Part shown: in pieces, positions 31,649 to 47,117 of the stretch | Numbering within the stretch: position 1 is the stretch's first letter | Layout: each line of letters begins with the position of its first letter | Source of the DNA: JAICQM01 sp963781555 | Lineage (GTDB): Bacteria > Chloroflexota > Limnocylindria > QHBO01 | Direction of reading: 5' to 3' | Length of the DNA: 64,000 bases | Assembly (NCBI GenBank): GCA_963781555.1 | Contig: CAWAGB010000003.1 | Coordinates: 131,093 to 195,092, forward strand | Notes under the pieces: generated by a model | What the model was told of the DNA's origin: nothing | The model's input: only the letters and a program-made list of their open reading frames with translations | Databases searched by the model: none | Made by a program: the position numbers and the translations under genes

Positions 31649-32377
31649 CTAGTTCGCCAGCACTTCGACAGAATGTCGAGCGAGCGGATTTCGCCCAGCT
31701 GCTCCACGTGCAGCTGGTAGTAGCGAATGAGCACGTTCAGCAGCTCGTGCCGTACGCGGCCGTTGGGGATGGTGCTGGTGGCCGGGGTCGCGCAGCAGTT
31801 CGTCGAAGTAGCCATCGAATTCGCGCAGGCGCAGCGTGGCCGGGCCCGGTAGCGCCCGTGCGCGGTGGGCGCGTGGCCCGGCCATGATCACCTGGTCGGT
31901 CAGTTCGCCGCCCGTGCTGATGCCAAAGCCCAGGTAGGTAGCCAGCTGCAGCAGAAAGATGAGCGCAAAATTCTCCGCTGCCCGCTCTTCTGCTGGTCAA
32001 AAGCCAGAATGGAATCGTGCAGAAACTGAAACAGCGGCTCGTTCTGCTCTTCCTCGCGCACGGCCCGGCCCACCACTTCCGACAGAAACAGCACCACGCT
32101 GCTTTTCTGCACCTCGTAGGGCAGGCGTCAGGAACGGCTCGGCGCAGCGGAACTCCGACAGGCGCGTGAGGCCGCCGCTGCCCCGGGCCACGTAGGCCAC
32201 CAGCTCCAGCAGCGTGAAGGGCTGAAACAGGGCAATGCGGCCCGGCGGCTTGGCTTTGCGCACGCCGTTCACCACGTAGCTCTGCACGCCCAGCCGCTCG
32301 GTGTAGATGCGGGCAATGATGCTGGTTTCGCGGTATTTCAGGTAGCTGAGGACGATGCCCCGGGTTTTGATTAGCAT
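31649..32377 (-). CDS. recO: DNA repair protein RecO, frameshifted
   Basis: The N-terminus MLIKTRGIVLSYLKYRETSIIARIYTER plus SYVVNGVRKAKPPGRIALFQPFTLLELVAY is the RecO OB-fold. VQKSSVVLFLSEVVGRAVREEEQNEPLFQFLHDSILAFD continues in a second frame, and LREFDGYFDELL in a third, ending with SVEVLAN. Bacteroidota RecO is about 240 residues, which fits the span. It loads RecA in the RecFOR pathway. Three or more indels. It is divergent from nothing close; its 3' end faces the FKBP cluster. Confidence 0.85.
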
Positions 32378-32474
32378 GTTTTATCGAAATAAGGAATGAG
32401 GAGTGCGGAATGAAGAATTTCGGCAGGCATGCATAACCACAATTCCGCGTTCTTCACTCTGCATTCGCTCAGCT

Positions 32475-34871
32475 CTATTTGCTAAGCACGGCCACTTTGC
32501 TCACGCAGCCGTTCTTGCCATCGGCATCGGCAGAAAGCACCAGGTAAATGCCCGAGCGCACGCGCTGGCCGTCGGGCGTGGTCAGGTTCCAGGTCACGGT
32601 GCCGCCGTTGGCCGTGGTGGCGTACACGAGGTGGCCGGCCACGTCGGTAATTTTCACCATGCGCATTGTTGGCCAGGCCGCGTGATGCCCACCGTGCCCG
32701 CGAAATCGGGCCGCACGGGGTTGGGGAATACCGCGGCGCAGTTGGGCTCGCCTTCGGTGACGGTGGCCGCGCCGCGGTAGCGCCACCACGCCGGCATCGG
32801 TGGCCACCCACACTTCGCCGGTTTTGTCGTTCACTTTCACGTCCACAATGCGGTTGGAGGGCAGCGGGCTGTTGGCGGTGGTGAAGTGCAGCAGGGCCTC
32901 GTCGGCATCGGGGCTGAAACAGCCACAGGCCGTTGTCGGTGCCAAACCACTTGCGGTCGCCGCCATCCACGGCCAGCGTGCCGCACGGCCTCGCTGAACA
33001 GCGCCGGAAAGCCCGTGCCTTCGCCCCGCCGCACAACGGGCAGCGTGAATACGGCATCCGAGTCGAAAGGGCCCGCTGGGGTCGTTGAACACGGCCACGC
33101 CTTTGATGGTGGCGGCCCACATGTACCCCCGGCGGTCTTTCGCCAACTCATAAATCTGATTGTCGGGCAGGCCCGTGGCCGTGGTGAAAAAGCGCGTGGC
33201 TGCGGTTGGTACCGTGGCGGGGTCGACGGCAAAAATGCCCATGGCGGCCGCATCGGTGGGGTCGGTTTTGCGCGACACCGAAACCCAGACGTAGCCATTA
33301 TCGTCCAGGGCAATGCGGTCGAGCGCCTCAAGCCCCGGCACCCACGGAATGATTTGCCAGGTGGTCGCGGCCGGGTCGAAGAGGAACAAGCCCCGAGTAC
33401 GCCGGACCGCAAATGCCGGTTCACCACCCACACTTTGCCCTCCGGCGTCGGCGGCCACATCGGTGACTTCGACCCGGTTCTGGCCATGCCAAAGGTGCCC
33501 AGCAGCGGGCTGCCGGCGGGCGTGCCTTCGCCAAACTGCCGAATTTGCCCGGGCCTTTCCACTCCAGCAGCCCGCCGCCGTAGGCGCCCACGTACAGGGT
33601 GCCGTCGGGGGTGCGGGTGCCGCGCACCGGGCTCGAGCAGGCTTGGGGAACTCGCCGGGCTGGGAAGGTTCGGCGCGTTGAAGTTGGTCCATTGCCCGTC
33701 TGTTATATTCGTAAAACCCGGCGCCTGCCCGCACGATAGACGGGTCGTACCGCTCGGAATAGCCGCCCGGTGAATACGTCCACGGTGTTGGTGCGGGCAT
33801 CGGCCAGCAACACTGAAGGCCAGGCTGCTGGCCGGGCCATTGGCCACAAACGGCTCCGTGGGCCTGGCCGCGCCGGGCCGCACCCGCTGCAGGCCCAGCT
33901 CGAAGTTGGCCACGTAGAAGCTGCCATCGCGCGAGCGCACGGCATCCTGCAGAAAGGTGCCGGCCGGGGCTGCGGCCACCACAGTGGTCACCGCGTCGTT
34001 GCGGTCCGATGCGGCGCACGCCCGTAGTCATCATCGATGATCAGCACCCCGATGCTGCTGGCCCGCAGGTTGCGGAACTGCGCCGTGTAGGTGTTCGGCA
34101 CCGACCGCCAGGTGCCGGGGCTGCCGGGCACGAACTGATACACGCCCGATGCCGGTGCCGCTCCACGGCGGCATACACCTGCGCCGTCGTAAGCCGCCAG
34201 AAAGCGGTAGATCGCCGCGCGGGGTCCAGCGGCACGGCTGGTACAGCGGTCCAGCTGCGGTAGTCGAGCAGGTTGCTGGTCAGCGCCCCGCGCAGCAGCC
34301 CAGCCGAAGTGGCCACGTAAAGGTAGCCGTTGGCCACAGCGGCATCGTACACGTCACCACGGTGCCGCCCGGCCCAATGTTGCTGTAGGTATCCTGATTT
34401 CCAGCTTGACCAAGTCAATCACCACCAGGCCAAAGGTAGTTGACACGTAGGCCTTGCCGCTGCCGATCGATATGGTTGGTATATGGTCTTATCGCCCTGA
34501 ATCGGCTTGCGCAGCAATCGTTGAGGTTGCGCACGCTGCCATTGGGCTGCAGAATGTCAATGTTGGTGTTGCGATAAGCCAGCACCGTTTGCTGCGTCAC
34601 CGAATCGTAGGCCAGGGCCGCTACTCCCACATCATTCAGGCCATCGCGGCGCGAAAGCACCTGCGTGGTATTCAGGTCTTTATCCAGGAAATAAAAGGCA
34701 TTTTCCGTGGCCACATACACCCGGTCGCCGGCATCGGCCAGGCGCAGGGGGTGGTTGGTGGGCAGGTGCAGCTGCCAGTCGCCGTAGCCGACCGGCCTCT
34801 GGGCAAGGCGTGCCGCAGCAACTGAACAGCAGCCCGGCCAAGCCCAGCAAACAACGGAAAAAGTGAGACAT
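32475..34871 (-). CDS. porZ: Type IX secretion system protein PorZ, frameshifted
   Basis: Start MSHFFRCLLGLAGLLFSCC. The body resembles PorZ: YGDWQLHLPTNHPLRLADAGDRVYVATENAFYFLDKDLNTTQVLSRRDGLNDVGVAALAYDS, several beta-propeller repeats (VWVSVSRKTDPTDAAAMG, IYELAKDRRGYMWAATIKGVAVFND, EVWVATDAGVVAL) and a C-terminal T9SS sorting domain MVKITDVAGHLVYATTANGGTV...SGIYLVLSADADGKNG. PorZ is the surface protein that supplies anionic LPS to the sortase PorU. About 790 residues. Very many indels, about one per 150-200 bases, so no continuous frame exists. Confidence 0.85.
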
Positions 34872-34879
34872 ACGCTCAG

Positions 34880-35578
34880 CAAAAACACAGAGTATGGATA
34901 GCAAAGCAGCAGGTGCCCAGCCGTCTGCCAACGCTGCGCCCGGCTTGTTTAGTGCGCGGCGGCCGAGCGGGCTTCCAGCGTCGGGTGCTTTGGCCTGCAT
35001 GCCTTCCAGAAAACAGGGCCGGCAGCGGGCTTCGTACGAGTCGGTTTCGCCGAGCAGCACCTGGCTTTCGCTGGCCGCAATGCGGTACGAATACGAGGCA
35101 ATTTCGCCGCAGCACACGCACACGGCGTGCACTTTGGTCACGAATTCGGCCGTGGCCAGCAGCGCCGGCATGGGGCCAAAGGGCCGGCCCAGGTAGTCCA
35201 TATCGAGCCCGGCCACGATCACGCGGATGCCGTTGTTGGCCAGCTGCGCGCACACGTCCACCAGCGAGCTCATCAAAAAACTGTGCCTTCGTCGATGCCC
35301 ACCACGTCGGAGCCGGCCGCCAGCAGCAGGATTTCGGAGGCAATGGCCACCGGCGTCGAGCGAATGCGGGCGGCGTTGTGGCTCACCACGTCTTCGGCGT
35401 GGTAGCGGGTATCGAGGGCGGGCTTGAAAATTTCGACCCGCTGCCGGGCAATGCGGGCGCGGGTGAGGCGGCGAATCAGCTCTTCGGTTTTGCCCGAAAA
35501 CATGGAGCCGCACACCACTTCAATCCAGCCCCGGCGCGGGGCGTTGTGGCGGTTGCCGACGCGGGGTTCAATAAACAA
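34880..35578 (-). CDS. tdk: Thymidine kinase, frameshifted
   Basis: Start MFIEPRVGNRHNAPRRG. P-loop VVCGSMFSGKTEELIRR, then SHNAARIRSTPVAIA, then the active-site stretch DVVGIDEGTVFFDELV (one indel near 35,275), GIRVIVAGLDMDYLGRPFGPM, and zinc site VCVCCGE...CRPCF. It phosphorylates thymidine. The frame of the body runs on without a stop into the porZ start, so a second indel near the 3' end is likely; the true end is uncertain within about 100 bases. Confidence 0.88.
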
Positions 35579-35743
35579 GGTACAGGCGGCTTGAGATGGG
35601 TTTGAAACCTAAAGTTAGGAACGAACAGCCGAGCACGCCACTCCGTCCCAGCCGACACTGGCGCCGACTCGAGCAAACGCCCTGACCATCTGCTGTTACC
35701 TGGCGGAGCCGCTGCCCAATAATTTCGGCTCAGCCAGTTGGGC

Positions 35744-36067
35744 CTAGCCATACTGCACGTGGGGCAGCTTGCGTGGCTTCGGGCACCCGGCCCATGGCCT
35801 CGCCCGCGGGCAGCTGGGCCTGGCAGGTAAGCCGCTCGTTGGGCAGCAGGCGGCCGGCGGCCCGGTAGCGCAGCTCGGCAGCGGTGGGCGGGCTGAGGTT
35901 TTCCAGGCCCTGCCAGCACTTGCATGCGGCAGGTGGTGCAGCGGCCTTTGGCCCCGCAGGCGTGCATCCAGTCGTGGCCGGCGGCGTGCAGGGCAGCCAG
36001 CAGCGTGGCCCCGGCCGGCACTTCTATCGGCCGCGCCGGGCAAGTTTTCAATCGTCAACAGGGCCAT
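35744..36067 (-). CDS. [2Fe-2S] ferredoxin, frameshifted
   Basis: MALLTIENLPG begins one frame; the ligand region EVPAGATLLAALHAAGHDWMHACGAKGRCTTCRMQVLAG continues in another, with the Cys set C-x4-C-x2-C; the tail ends KLPHVQY. About 107 residues, the size of a plant-type or vertebrate-type ferredoxin. It shuttles electrons in the cytoplasm; partner not shown. Two or three indels. Confidence 0.8.
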   Translation of the reverse strand: MALLTIENLPGAADRSAGRGHAAGCPARRRPRLDARLRGQRPLHHLPHASAGRAWKTSARPPLPSCATGPPAACCPTSGLPARPSCPRARPWAGCPKPRKLPHVQYG

Positions 36068-36104
36068 TTGTGCCTAACTTCGGCCACCGAAACCCGGCCT
36101 TTTT

Positions 36105-37312
36105 ATGAACGACAAATATAGCCTCGCCAAGTGCGCGCAATACGGCCGCCGCTTGGCCGCCCGGCTCTGCGACCAGCATTTCGGCTCCCAGCCCACCGCC
36201 ACCCTCGACGGTCCGGCCGTGCTCAAGTTCACGCCCAGTCCGCCAGCTCAACCTGCTGGTCATTCGCCAGCTGCTCGGCCAATGGCAGGCCGAAACCGCC
36301 CGCCTGCGCAGCCCTTATTTTGATTTTGAAGCCGCTCCCGTGCAGGCGGCCCTCACGCAGTTCATGAACGTGCTGTCGCGCCACATCAGCCTGGGCCGCG
36401 CCGCCTTCGAGCCCTTGCTGGCCCAAGCCGCCGCCGATACCCTCGGCATGGTAGCCGACCCCAGTGGCAGCTTCCAGCGCCTGCTGCTGGGCACGGCCGA
36501 GACGGTCACCCTCGCCGGCCTGCGCGACAACCTGCGCTACATCGACATCGACAAAGCTTTTTTCAGGGATTTGTCGAGAGCCTGCCCGCCAGCAAGCGAG
36601 CCTCAGCCGCGATTTTCTCGCTGCACCGCTTCGAGCTGTACCACGCCGCCAACTACAAGGCCCACCAGCCCATGCAGCGCCTGGTCGCCGAGCTCAGCGC
36701 CCTGCTGCCCCTCACCACCGCCGACCTGCTGGAAGATGGCCCGGTTTCAACTGCCAGTGCCTCCGCAAGCCGCCCCCGGTTGCCCCGGCGGCCGAGCAGG
36801 CAGCTCCCGCAGCAAAGCCCGCGGAGCCTGCTCCGGCAAGCGCTCCGGTGCCAGTGCCAACCTTCGTTTCTGCTCCGGCCGCAAGCGCTCCGGAGCCAGT
36901 GCCAGTCACGCCGCCCGAGCCACCGTCTGCCGCTCCCGCCTTGCCGCCGCCTTCGACCGAGCGCCGTCGTCCCTCTGCACGAAAAGCTGAAAGCCAGCCA
37001 GCCCACCACCGCCCCCTTGGCCGAAACGCTGCGGGCCACTGCGCCATCCGTCAGCTGGCCGAGCGCGCCGGCCCCAAAGTAGAAACCCTGCGCGAAGCCA
37101 TTTCCATCAACCAGCGCTTCAGCTTCATCAACGAGTTGTTTAATGGCGAAAACATGGAGTACCACGCCGCCATTCAGCACCTCGACACCCTGCCCACCGC
37201 CGACCAGGCCCGGGCCTACGTTACCGGCCACCTGTCGCAGCGCTACGATTGGGGCCGCAAAGAAGAACACGTCAATAAGCTGCTGAAGCTCATCGAGCGC
37301 AAGTTTGCCTAG
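36105..37312 (+). CDS. Conserved Bacteroidota protein with Pro/Ala-rich linker, frameshifted
   Basis: Start MNDKYSLAKCAQYGRRLAARLC. The N-terminal half is helical (FMNVLSRHISLGRAAFEPLLAQAAADTLGMV and LRDNLRYIDIDKAFF), followed by a Pro/Ala/Val-rich stretch and a compact C-terminal domain, VETLREAISINQRFSFINELFNGENMEYHAAIQHLDTLPTADQARAYV, to TAG 37310. This C-terminal unit is recurrent in Bacteroidota proteins of unknown function. About 400 residues. Several indels, two of them in the linker. I give no function. Confidence 0.65.
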
Positions 37313-38395
37313 TTCCGCGCTCCTGTTTACCGCAGTCCCTGGCTGGGAGCCCGCGTCTCGGCGCTGGCTGTTGCCGTGGCTGCTGGCAGTGGCTGCGCTG
37401 GCCAATCTGGCCTACCCGATGTACGTGCACTACGATTTCTCGCACTCGCTCGGACACGCGCAGCTACCTGCGCATGGCCGCCGGCCGCTTCGACAGCGTC
37501 AGCGTCACCCGCCGCTACCGGGTGCTGGTGCCTGCCGCGGCGGCGGTCGTAGCCGCACCCAGTAGCCCGGACTATATGGCCGTGTATGGCCCCAGCGCCC
37601 GGCCGGGCAGTGGCCGCTGCGCTTCGCTTTTTACTTGGTCAATTGCCTGGTGCTGGCGGCCGCCGGGGCCTGCTGGTATCACGGCTGCCCGCCTGGCAGG
37701 GGCCTCCGTCTGCGCGCCGCCCTGGCCATGCTGGCCGTGCTCACCAGCCGCTGGGCCGTGTATGCCGCCGGCCTGCCCCTCACCGATAGCCTGTACCTGC
37801 TGGTTATTGGCCTGGGCTACTACGCCATCCGGCGGGGCCCCGGCGGCGGCTGGGCGCTGGCTGGCGCGCTGGTCGTTGGGCCCACTGGCCAAAGAGTCTT
37901 TCTTCTTGTTGGTGCCCTGGCTGCTCTGGTTTGGCCGGCCAGCCCTGGCGTGGCCCCGCCAGCTGCTCGCGCTGGCGGCTGGGCTAGCCGCCTTGTTCAC
38001 TGGTGCATTAGTTCATCGACAGCCGCTTCGGAGCGCCCGGCACGCCGTCGGTAGCCAATGCCCTGGAGCACATTGAAAACATTACCTATTCCTTTCATCG
38101 GGCCGCTCTCGCCAAAAGGCATCGGCGAACTGCTCAGCATTTTTGGCCTATTCACCTTCATGTTCCCATCGCTTTCTGGCTGGAAGCAACGCCAAGCAGT
38201 CGCCGTTCAGCTGTCGGCTTTCATACTCGCTTGGGATGGGCCGAAATCAGTCTGCTTGCTCATCGTAGGCTTTCACATGCTGCTTTCCGGCGACCTGGGC
38301 CGCATGGGCTACCTGGCCGCCCCTGTTTTCTGCGCCGCACTAGCCTCAGTCTTCACCCACTGGCGCGCCTGCTCAGCTCGGCCTGGTGCTACGTC
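37305..38395 (+). CDS. Multi-pass membrane protein (glycosyltransferase-like), frameshifted
   Basis: Hydrophobic pieces in three frames: RRWLLPWLLAVAALANLAYPMYVHYDF, RSYLRMAAGRFDSVSVTRRYRVLVPA, RWAVYAAGLPLTDSLYLLVIGLGYYAIRRG, VVGPLAKESFFLLVPWLLWFG, GIGELLSIFGLFTFMFPSL and LLIVGFHMLLSGDLGRMGYLAAPVF. The layout, with a short soluble loop after the first helix, resembles GT39/EpsG-type lipid-linked sugar transferases. The start overlaps the upstream stop (TTG 37305), so coupling is likely. Many indels, so the 3' end is approximate; it meets the convergent gene near 38,390. Confidence 0.5.
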
Positions 38396-39732
38396 CGGGC
38401 CCCTTCCAAACCCACCAGCGCCAGCCCCAACAGCAACGGCCACACCGGCACCAGAAACCGCGCCGCCCCCAGCGGCCCGGTCAGCAGCGCCACATAGAAC
38501 AAAATGCCCACCGCCACCCAGCGCCCGCGCCGCAGCACACGGCCCGCCGTTCCTCAGCCGCAGAAATCCGCGCACCGCCAACGCCAGCCGCGCCAAGTTC
38601 GCCAACAGTAACCATCCCAACAGCGCCAGTACGCCCATCGGCAAGCCGCGTCAGCGCCTGCCACAACCCGCCGTGCCCGCACCTGCGCCAGCAAGCCCGC
38701 CGCCTGCGGCGGCGGCCACCCCAGAAACTGGCTGATATCAAACCGGCCAGGGTCCAGAAACAACGTCCCCATGCCCTGCAGATGCTGGCGCGCATACACC
38801 ACCGGGTGCGCTCACAGCACTGCCACCGCCCGGGCCCGAATAAGCCTCTGCCGTGCTGCAAAATCGGCTGTCGCATTAGCCTCGCTGCAGCACGCCGGCC
38901 ACCCATTTTTCCTCGGCCGCTGGCCCATCCAGCTGCCGTACCACCCCCGCCGCATTGTAGTGCAGCAGGTTAATTTCCGCAATGCTGGAAAAATGAAAAT
39001 AGCCGGTCCGCTGCATGGTTCCACCCCATGTACAGCCCAACCACCAGCAGTGGCATTGCCCATCAGTCGCAGCCAAACGCGCTTTCTTCTCACGCCAAGC
39101 CAGCACGGCGCCAGCACCAGCCACTACCACTGCCAACGGATAAAAAACCGGTTTCAGCAGTAAGGCCAGCACCAATGCCAGCAGCCCCTACAATAGCCAC
39201 ATACTTTGGTCTTCAGAAACTCAATAATCCGCAACTGCCACCCCAAAATAGCCCCACAACCACTGTTTGCAGCAGCATCTCACTCATCACCGCATTCGCG
39301 TAAATGAATTGTGCCGGAAAAGGCAGATACCGAACACCACTGCCCACATCCAATGCATCGTTACGATGGGCCGCGCAGTACGCGCCCACCACCTGCAATA
39401 CCAACCCATATTGAGCAAACTCAACACATTTTGAAATAACAGCACCAAACACGGCGCTTCCCAGCGCTCCGCCCAAGCCAGCAACAACCAGCGGATACCC
39501 AACGTGGCCGAATAGTGAACTCCTGCACCGCCTGCCCGCTTGGCATACTCATCAGGCCAGGGCCGGGCATAAAGTCTCCCGTGTCACGCCACAGGTTTTC
39601 TGCCGCCTGCAGGTAGCGGCTCCGAATCCGGAAACTCCACACTCCCGCTATGCAGTGCCCAGGCAAGTGCCAAACGCGTGCATCCGCAACCAATACCATC
39701 CACACCCAGCCCGGCACGCGCTCGCTCCGCAT
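38389..39732 (-). CDS. Multi-pass membrane glycosyltransferase-like protein, frameshifted
   Basis: It starts MRSERVPGWVWMVLV at 39732, overlapping the rodA stop by one base (TGATG). RSRYLQAAENLWRDTGDFMPG is the soluble loop of PMT/GT39-type transferases, then a run of hydrophobic segments: RWLLLAWAERW, VLLFQNVLSLLNMGWY, LPFPAQFIYANAVMSEMLLQTVVVGLFWG, WREKKARLAATD, and a last part in 38,390-38,800 (GVLALLGWLLLANLARLALAV). Coupling to rodA suggests envelope synthesis. At least five indels. Confidence 0.6.
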
Positions 39733-41029
39733 CAGCGCACCAAATCCTGCTTGCGATAAGCATCCAGGGCCAGCAAGCTAAACAGCAAAATAGTGAACGA
39801 CCACAACGAAGACCCGCCATAGCTAAAAAACGGCAGCGGAATTCCCACCACCGGTGCCAGCCCTATCGTCATGCCCATATTCACCGTCATATGAAAGAAC
39901 AGAATACTCGCCACACAATACCCATACGTTCGCCCAAACACCGAATTCTGCCGCTCCGCAACATAAATAATGCGCCACAGCAGCGTCAGGTAAAGCCCAA
40001 TTACCACAAAGCTACCCATCCAGCCAAACTCCTCTCCTACTGTGCAGAAAATAAAATCAGTACTTTGCTCCGGCACAAAATCAAATTGGTCTGCGTCCCT
40101 TGCAAAAAGCCCTTTCCCAACAATCCGCCCGACCCAATGGCAATTTTACTCTGCGTCACATTCCATCCTTTGCCCAACGGGTCTGCAGAAGGATTAAGCA
40201 AAATTTCAATCCGCTGCCGCTGATGGGGCTGCAATACTTTATTATAGAAGAAATCAACCCCCACCACCATCCCAATCACCACCACCCACACCCCAATGGC
40301 CAGCGGCAAATGGTGCCGCAACACCCGCCTATTCAACCCCAGTACTGCCAACAACATCACTGTAAAAACTGCCACTAGCCACATTTTTGGCACCAACAAA
40401 GCCAACAACAGAATAACTCCCGCCGCCGCCAACAACAGCAATATCAGCGGCGACATTCCCTCCCGGAAATAAGCCAGCAGCAACGCCCCAAACACCAATG
40501 CCTGCCCCGATTCATTCGAAGCCACAATCAGCAACGGCGGCAACAGCGTAATTCCCGCCAGCACCAATTGGTCTCGCCAGTCCTGATACCGCAGGTTAAT
40601 ACTGGCCATAAACCGCGAAGCTGCCAGAGCCGTCGTAAACTTCGCAAACTCTGCTGGTTGCAGTCGCACCGGCCCCAACTCCAGCCACGACCGTGAACCT
40701 GCAATTGGCCTGGCCACAACCATAGTCACCAGCAGCAGCACAATCATCCCCCCATACAAGCGCATAGGCCAAAGTATCATACGCCTTATAATCAACCACC
40801 AATAACACCACAATCAACACCACAGCCGTCCCAATCCACAACAACTGTTTAAACCAGTTAAAAGCCATCAGCTTATCAAAGCTCATAGTTCGCCAACGGA
40901 TTAGCAGGCGCATCAGGCGAGTAGCTCGATGCATAAATACACACCCATCCCAATCCCAACCAGTATCACATAAAGCAATACCGTAATCCAATCAATACTT
41001 CGACTATAACGAGCTGGAGAAACTTGCAC
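39732..41029 (-). CDS. rodA: Rod-shape-determining SEDS glycosyltransferase RodA, frameshifted
   Basis: From GTG 41029: VQVSPARYSRSIDWITVLLYVILVGIG, then KQLLWIGTAVVLIVVLLVVDYKAYDTLAYALYGGMIVLLLVTMVV, GSRSWLELGPVRLQPAEFAKFTTALA, PLIVASNESGQALVFGALLLAYFREG, LIFCTVGEEFGWMGS and the C-terminal LPFFSYGGSSLWSF. These are the FtsW/RodA/SpoVE landmarks; RodA polymerises peptidoglycan with its partner PBP2. Frames change near 40,060, 40,755 and 40,930. It is directly upstream of, and overlaps, a glycosyltransferase-like gene. Confidence 0.9.
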
Positions 41030-41131
41030 AACTAATAATGAATATGACTCATCAAAACTACAATCTGACTAAAAGATCTCAGCAGCGTCAGATATAGAGC
41101 ACAGTTAGATCTGGGCGCAATAGCCAAAAGC

Positions 41132-41169
41132 AAAACCCCCTGGCTGCTGGTGAAAGCGGCAGGGGATTT
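41132..41169 (-). terminator. rRNA operon terminator
   Basis: Minus strand AATCCCCTGCCGCT pairs with AGCAGCCAGGGGGTTTT, ending in a T-run, just after the 5S gene. Confidence 0.75.
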
Positions 41170-41180
41170 CCTGTTAAAAG

Positions 41181-41290
41181 GTTGGCGGCGACCGACTCTC
41201 CCACCGGTGAAGGCAGTACCATAGGCGCACCGGGGCTTAACGACTCTGTTCGGAATGGGAAGAGGTGAACACCCGGGCTAAAGCCACCAT
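41181..41290 (-). rRNA. rrf: 5S ribosomal RNA
   Basis: Minus strand: CCCATTCCGAACAGAGTCG followed by GGGAGAGTCGG are universal 5S segments. It lies about 110 bases downstream of the 23S gene. Ends are estimated to within a few bases. Confidence 0.92.
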
Positions 41291-41404
41291 TGCTGGCGGG
41301 GGTTGCGGTGTTCTGTGCCTGCTCGCGCAGGAACGCAACCCTCAATAACTCGACATAAGGGGACAAAAACGAAACGTGTGCTGCGCACTCGACGATAATC
41401 AAGA

Positions 41405-44312
<2,908 letters not shown>

Positions 44313-44405
44313 CTTCTCTTTCGTAACGCTCCCCCCATTGCTGGAAAGTGCTCCCCGTATTGCTACGGCAAGCGCGCCACGCTTCGTTTTTGTTACCCCT
44401 TACGT

Positions 44406-44419
44406 CAAAGAACGTGTGT
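44406..44419 (-). promoter_or_regulatory. boxA-like element in the 16S-23S spacer
   Basis: Minus strand ACACACGTTCTTTG; the same 14 bases occur in the leader at 46369-46382. Such repeats in rRNA operons fit Nus-type antitermination signals. Confidence 0.6.
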
Positions 44420-44515
44420 CACTCTGGTGTTTAGTGACTTCGAGAGTGGTTTCCTATTGAAACCAACTCGGTACTGCTGAATCCTGAACTTTTCAGACCA
44501 CTTGGCGAAGCCAAG

Positions 44516-44589
44516 TGGGCCTGCGTGGACTCGAACCACGGACCTCTACATTATCAGTGTAGCGCTCTAACCACCTGAGCTACAAGCCC
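44516..44589 (-). tRNA. ileT: tRNA-Ile (GAT)
   Basis: Minus strand: acceptor GGGCTTG pairs with CAGGCCC, anticodon stem-loop CTACA-CTGATAA-TGTAG with GAT, and T-loop GGTTCGAGTCC. The CCA end is not encoded. It lies in the 16S-23S spacer. I found no tRNA-Ala in the rest of the spacer. Confidence 0.95.
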
Positions 44590-44687
44590 GTATTCGGATT
44601 CAAATATTATTTGAATGAGGAAAAGACAACAATAAAGTTGTAACTATCAAGCGTATCACGTCCTTGAACTCACGAGTCGAACTGCTC

Positions 44688-46207
<1,520 letters not shown>

Positions 46208-46368
46208 AATTTTCTACACCCATGCGAACCATGGCTGATGTCGAGTGCTGACCTTGCTCACATATTGACGTTATGGTCAAATTCGTTTCGCTTGGTTTGT
46301 TTCACTTGCTGATTCTTCCGAAGAAGAACTAGCAAGTGAAACACTTACTATTTGTCTTTTCCATCATT

Positions 46369-46382
46369 CAAAGAACGTGTGT
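46369..46382 (-). promoter_or_regulatory. boxA-like element in the rRNA leader
   Basis: Same ACACACGTTCTTTG word as in the spacer at 44406-44419, between the promoters and the 16S gene. Confidence 0.6.
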
Positions 46383-46463
46383 TGCTTCCATTTGAAGTAA
46401 CAGTGTGGGCTGTTATTCAGCCCGTTTCTTGCTGTTGCAATGCCTTTGTTCGTTTTGGGAGTG

Positions 46464-46493
46464 CAAAGGTAGCAAGATTTTTTAACTTTCAAA
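46464..46493 (-). promoter_or_regulatory. rRNA promoter P3 (nearest the 16S)
   Basis: Minus strand TTTG (46490-46493), 18 bases, TACCTTTG (46464-46471). Confidence 0.65.
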
Positions 46494-46564
46494 GTTTGAG
46501 CGAAAAATTTTAATTTTTTCGTTTTCAGCTTTTCAAATTTGCCGCTTCCGGTTGAAGCGGGGTG

Positions 46565-46596
46565 CAAAGGTACAGTTGCTTTTTTCACCGTTGCAA
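46565..46596 (-). promoter_or_regulatory. rRNA promoter P2
   Basis: Minus strand TTG (46594-46596), 21 bases, TACCTTTG (46565-46572). The CAAAGGTA core and its flank repeat that of P3. Confidence 0.65.
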
Positions 46597-46741
46597 GCAA
46601 ACCGAAAACTATTCTCAGTTTTTGCGAATAACAACGACAAGTAATTTAATCCGATTTGCGCTGGAATTAGCGTGTTTTGCCCTTTGCCCTTCGGCAAATA
46701 CTCTTGGGCAATCTCCTTGTCCGTTTGACGTTTTGGGACTG

Positions 46742-46771
46742 CAAATATAGGAGGTGTTTTGCGCTAGACAA
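46742..46771 (-). promoter_or_regulatory. rRNA promoter P1 (most distal)
   Basis: Minus strand TTG (46769-46771), an exact 19-base spacer, TATATTTG (46742-46749). Confidence 0.6.
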
Positions 46772-47117
46772 GGGATGTTATACGAAACATACTAGTGTTG
46801 GTTATAACTAGCTGATTGTTGGGCTAAAAAAATGAGGCATTGCTCCATATTGAGCTTCACTGCCAAGCCTATTACTAGGTAGTAGACTCGCGGTGTCGAT
46901 TTTGGCTTCGCTAGAGCTAGTATCAATATAACTCGGAAATAAGGTTTTACCCTGTTGTGAATACAAACTACTTTTCATCAAGGATGGGGGCTGAACTCAA
47001 GCCTGTCTGCTTTCACCTTGTTTTTGTCTATGATATTTAATGGAGCGATTGAGGCGGGATAGATTAGTACAGCATGATATTGTATGACGACTTGGCCAGT
47101 AAATTCATATAACAGAA
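46772..47117. other. Gene-free AT-rich stretch
   Basis: I see no gene, RNA or repeat here; it lies between the rRNA promoters and the aconitase terminator. Confidence 0.6.

Noticed and set aside
37305..39732. A polysaccharide or secondary-metabolite cluster formed by the membrane transferases
   Set aside because: No sugar-nucleotide, polyketide or peptide synthesis genes are nearby; the two genes are convergent and one is tied to rodA.
46364..46600. 78-residue frame in the rRNA leader region
   Set aside because: It covers the promoter and boxA elements, and its composition is not protein-like.
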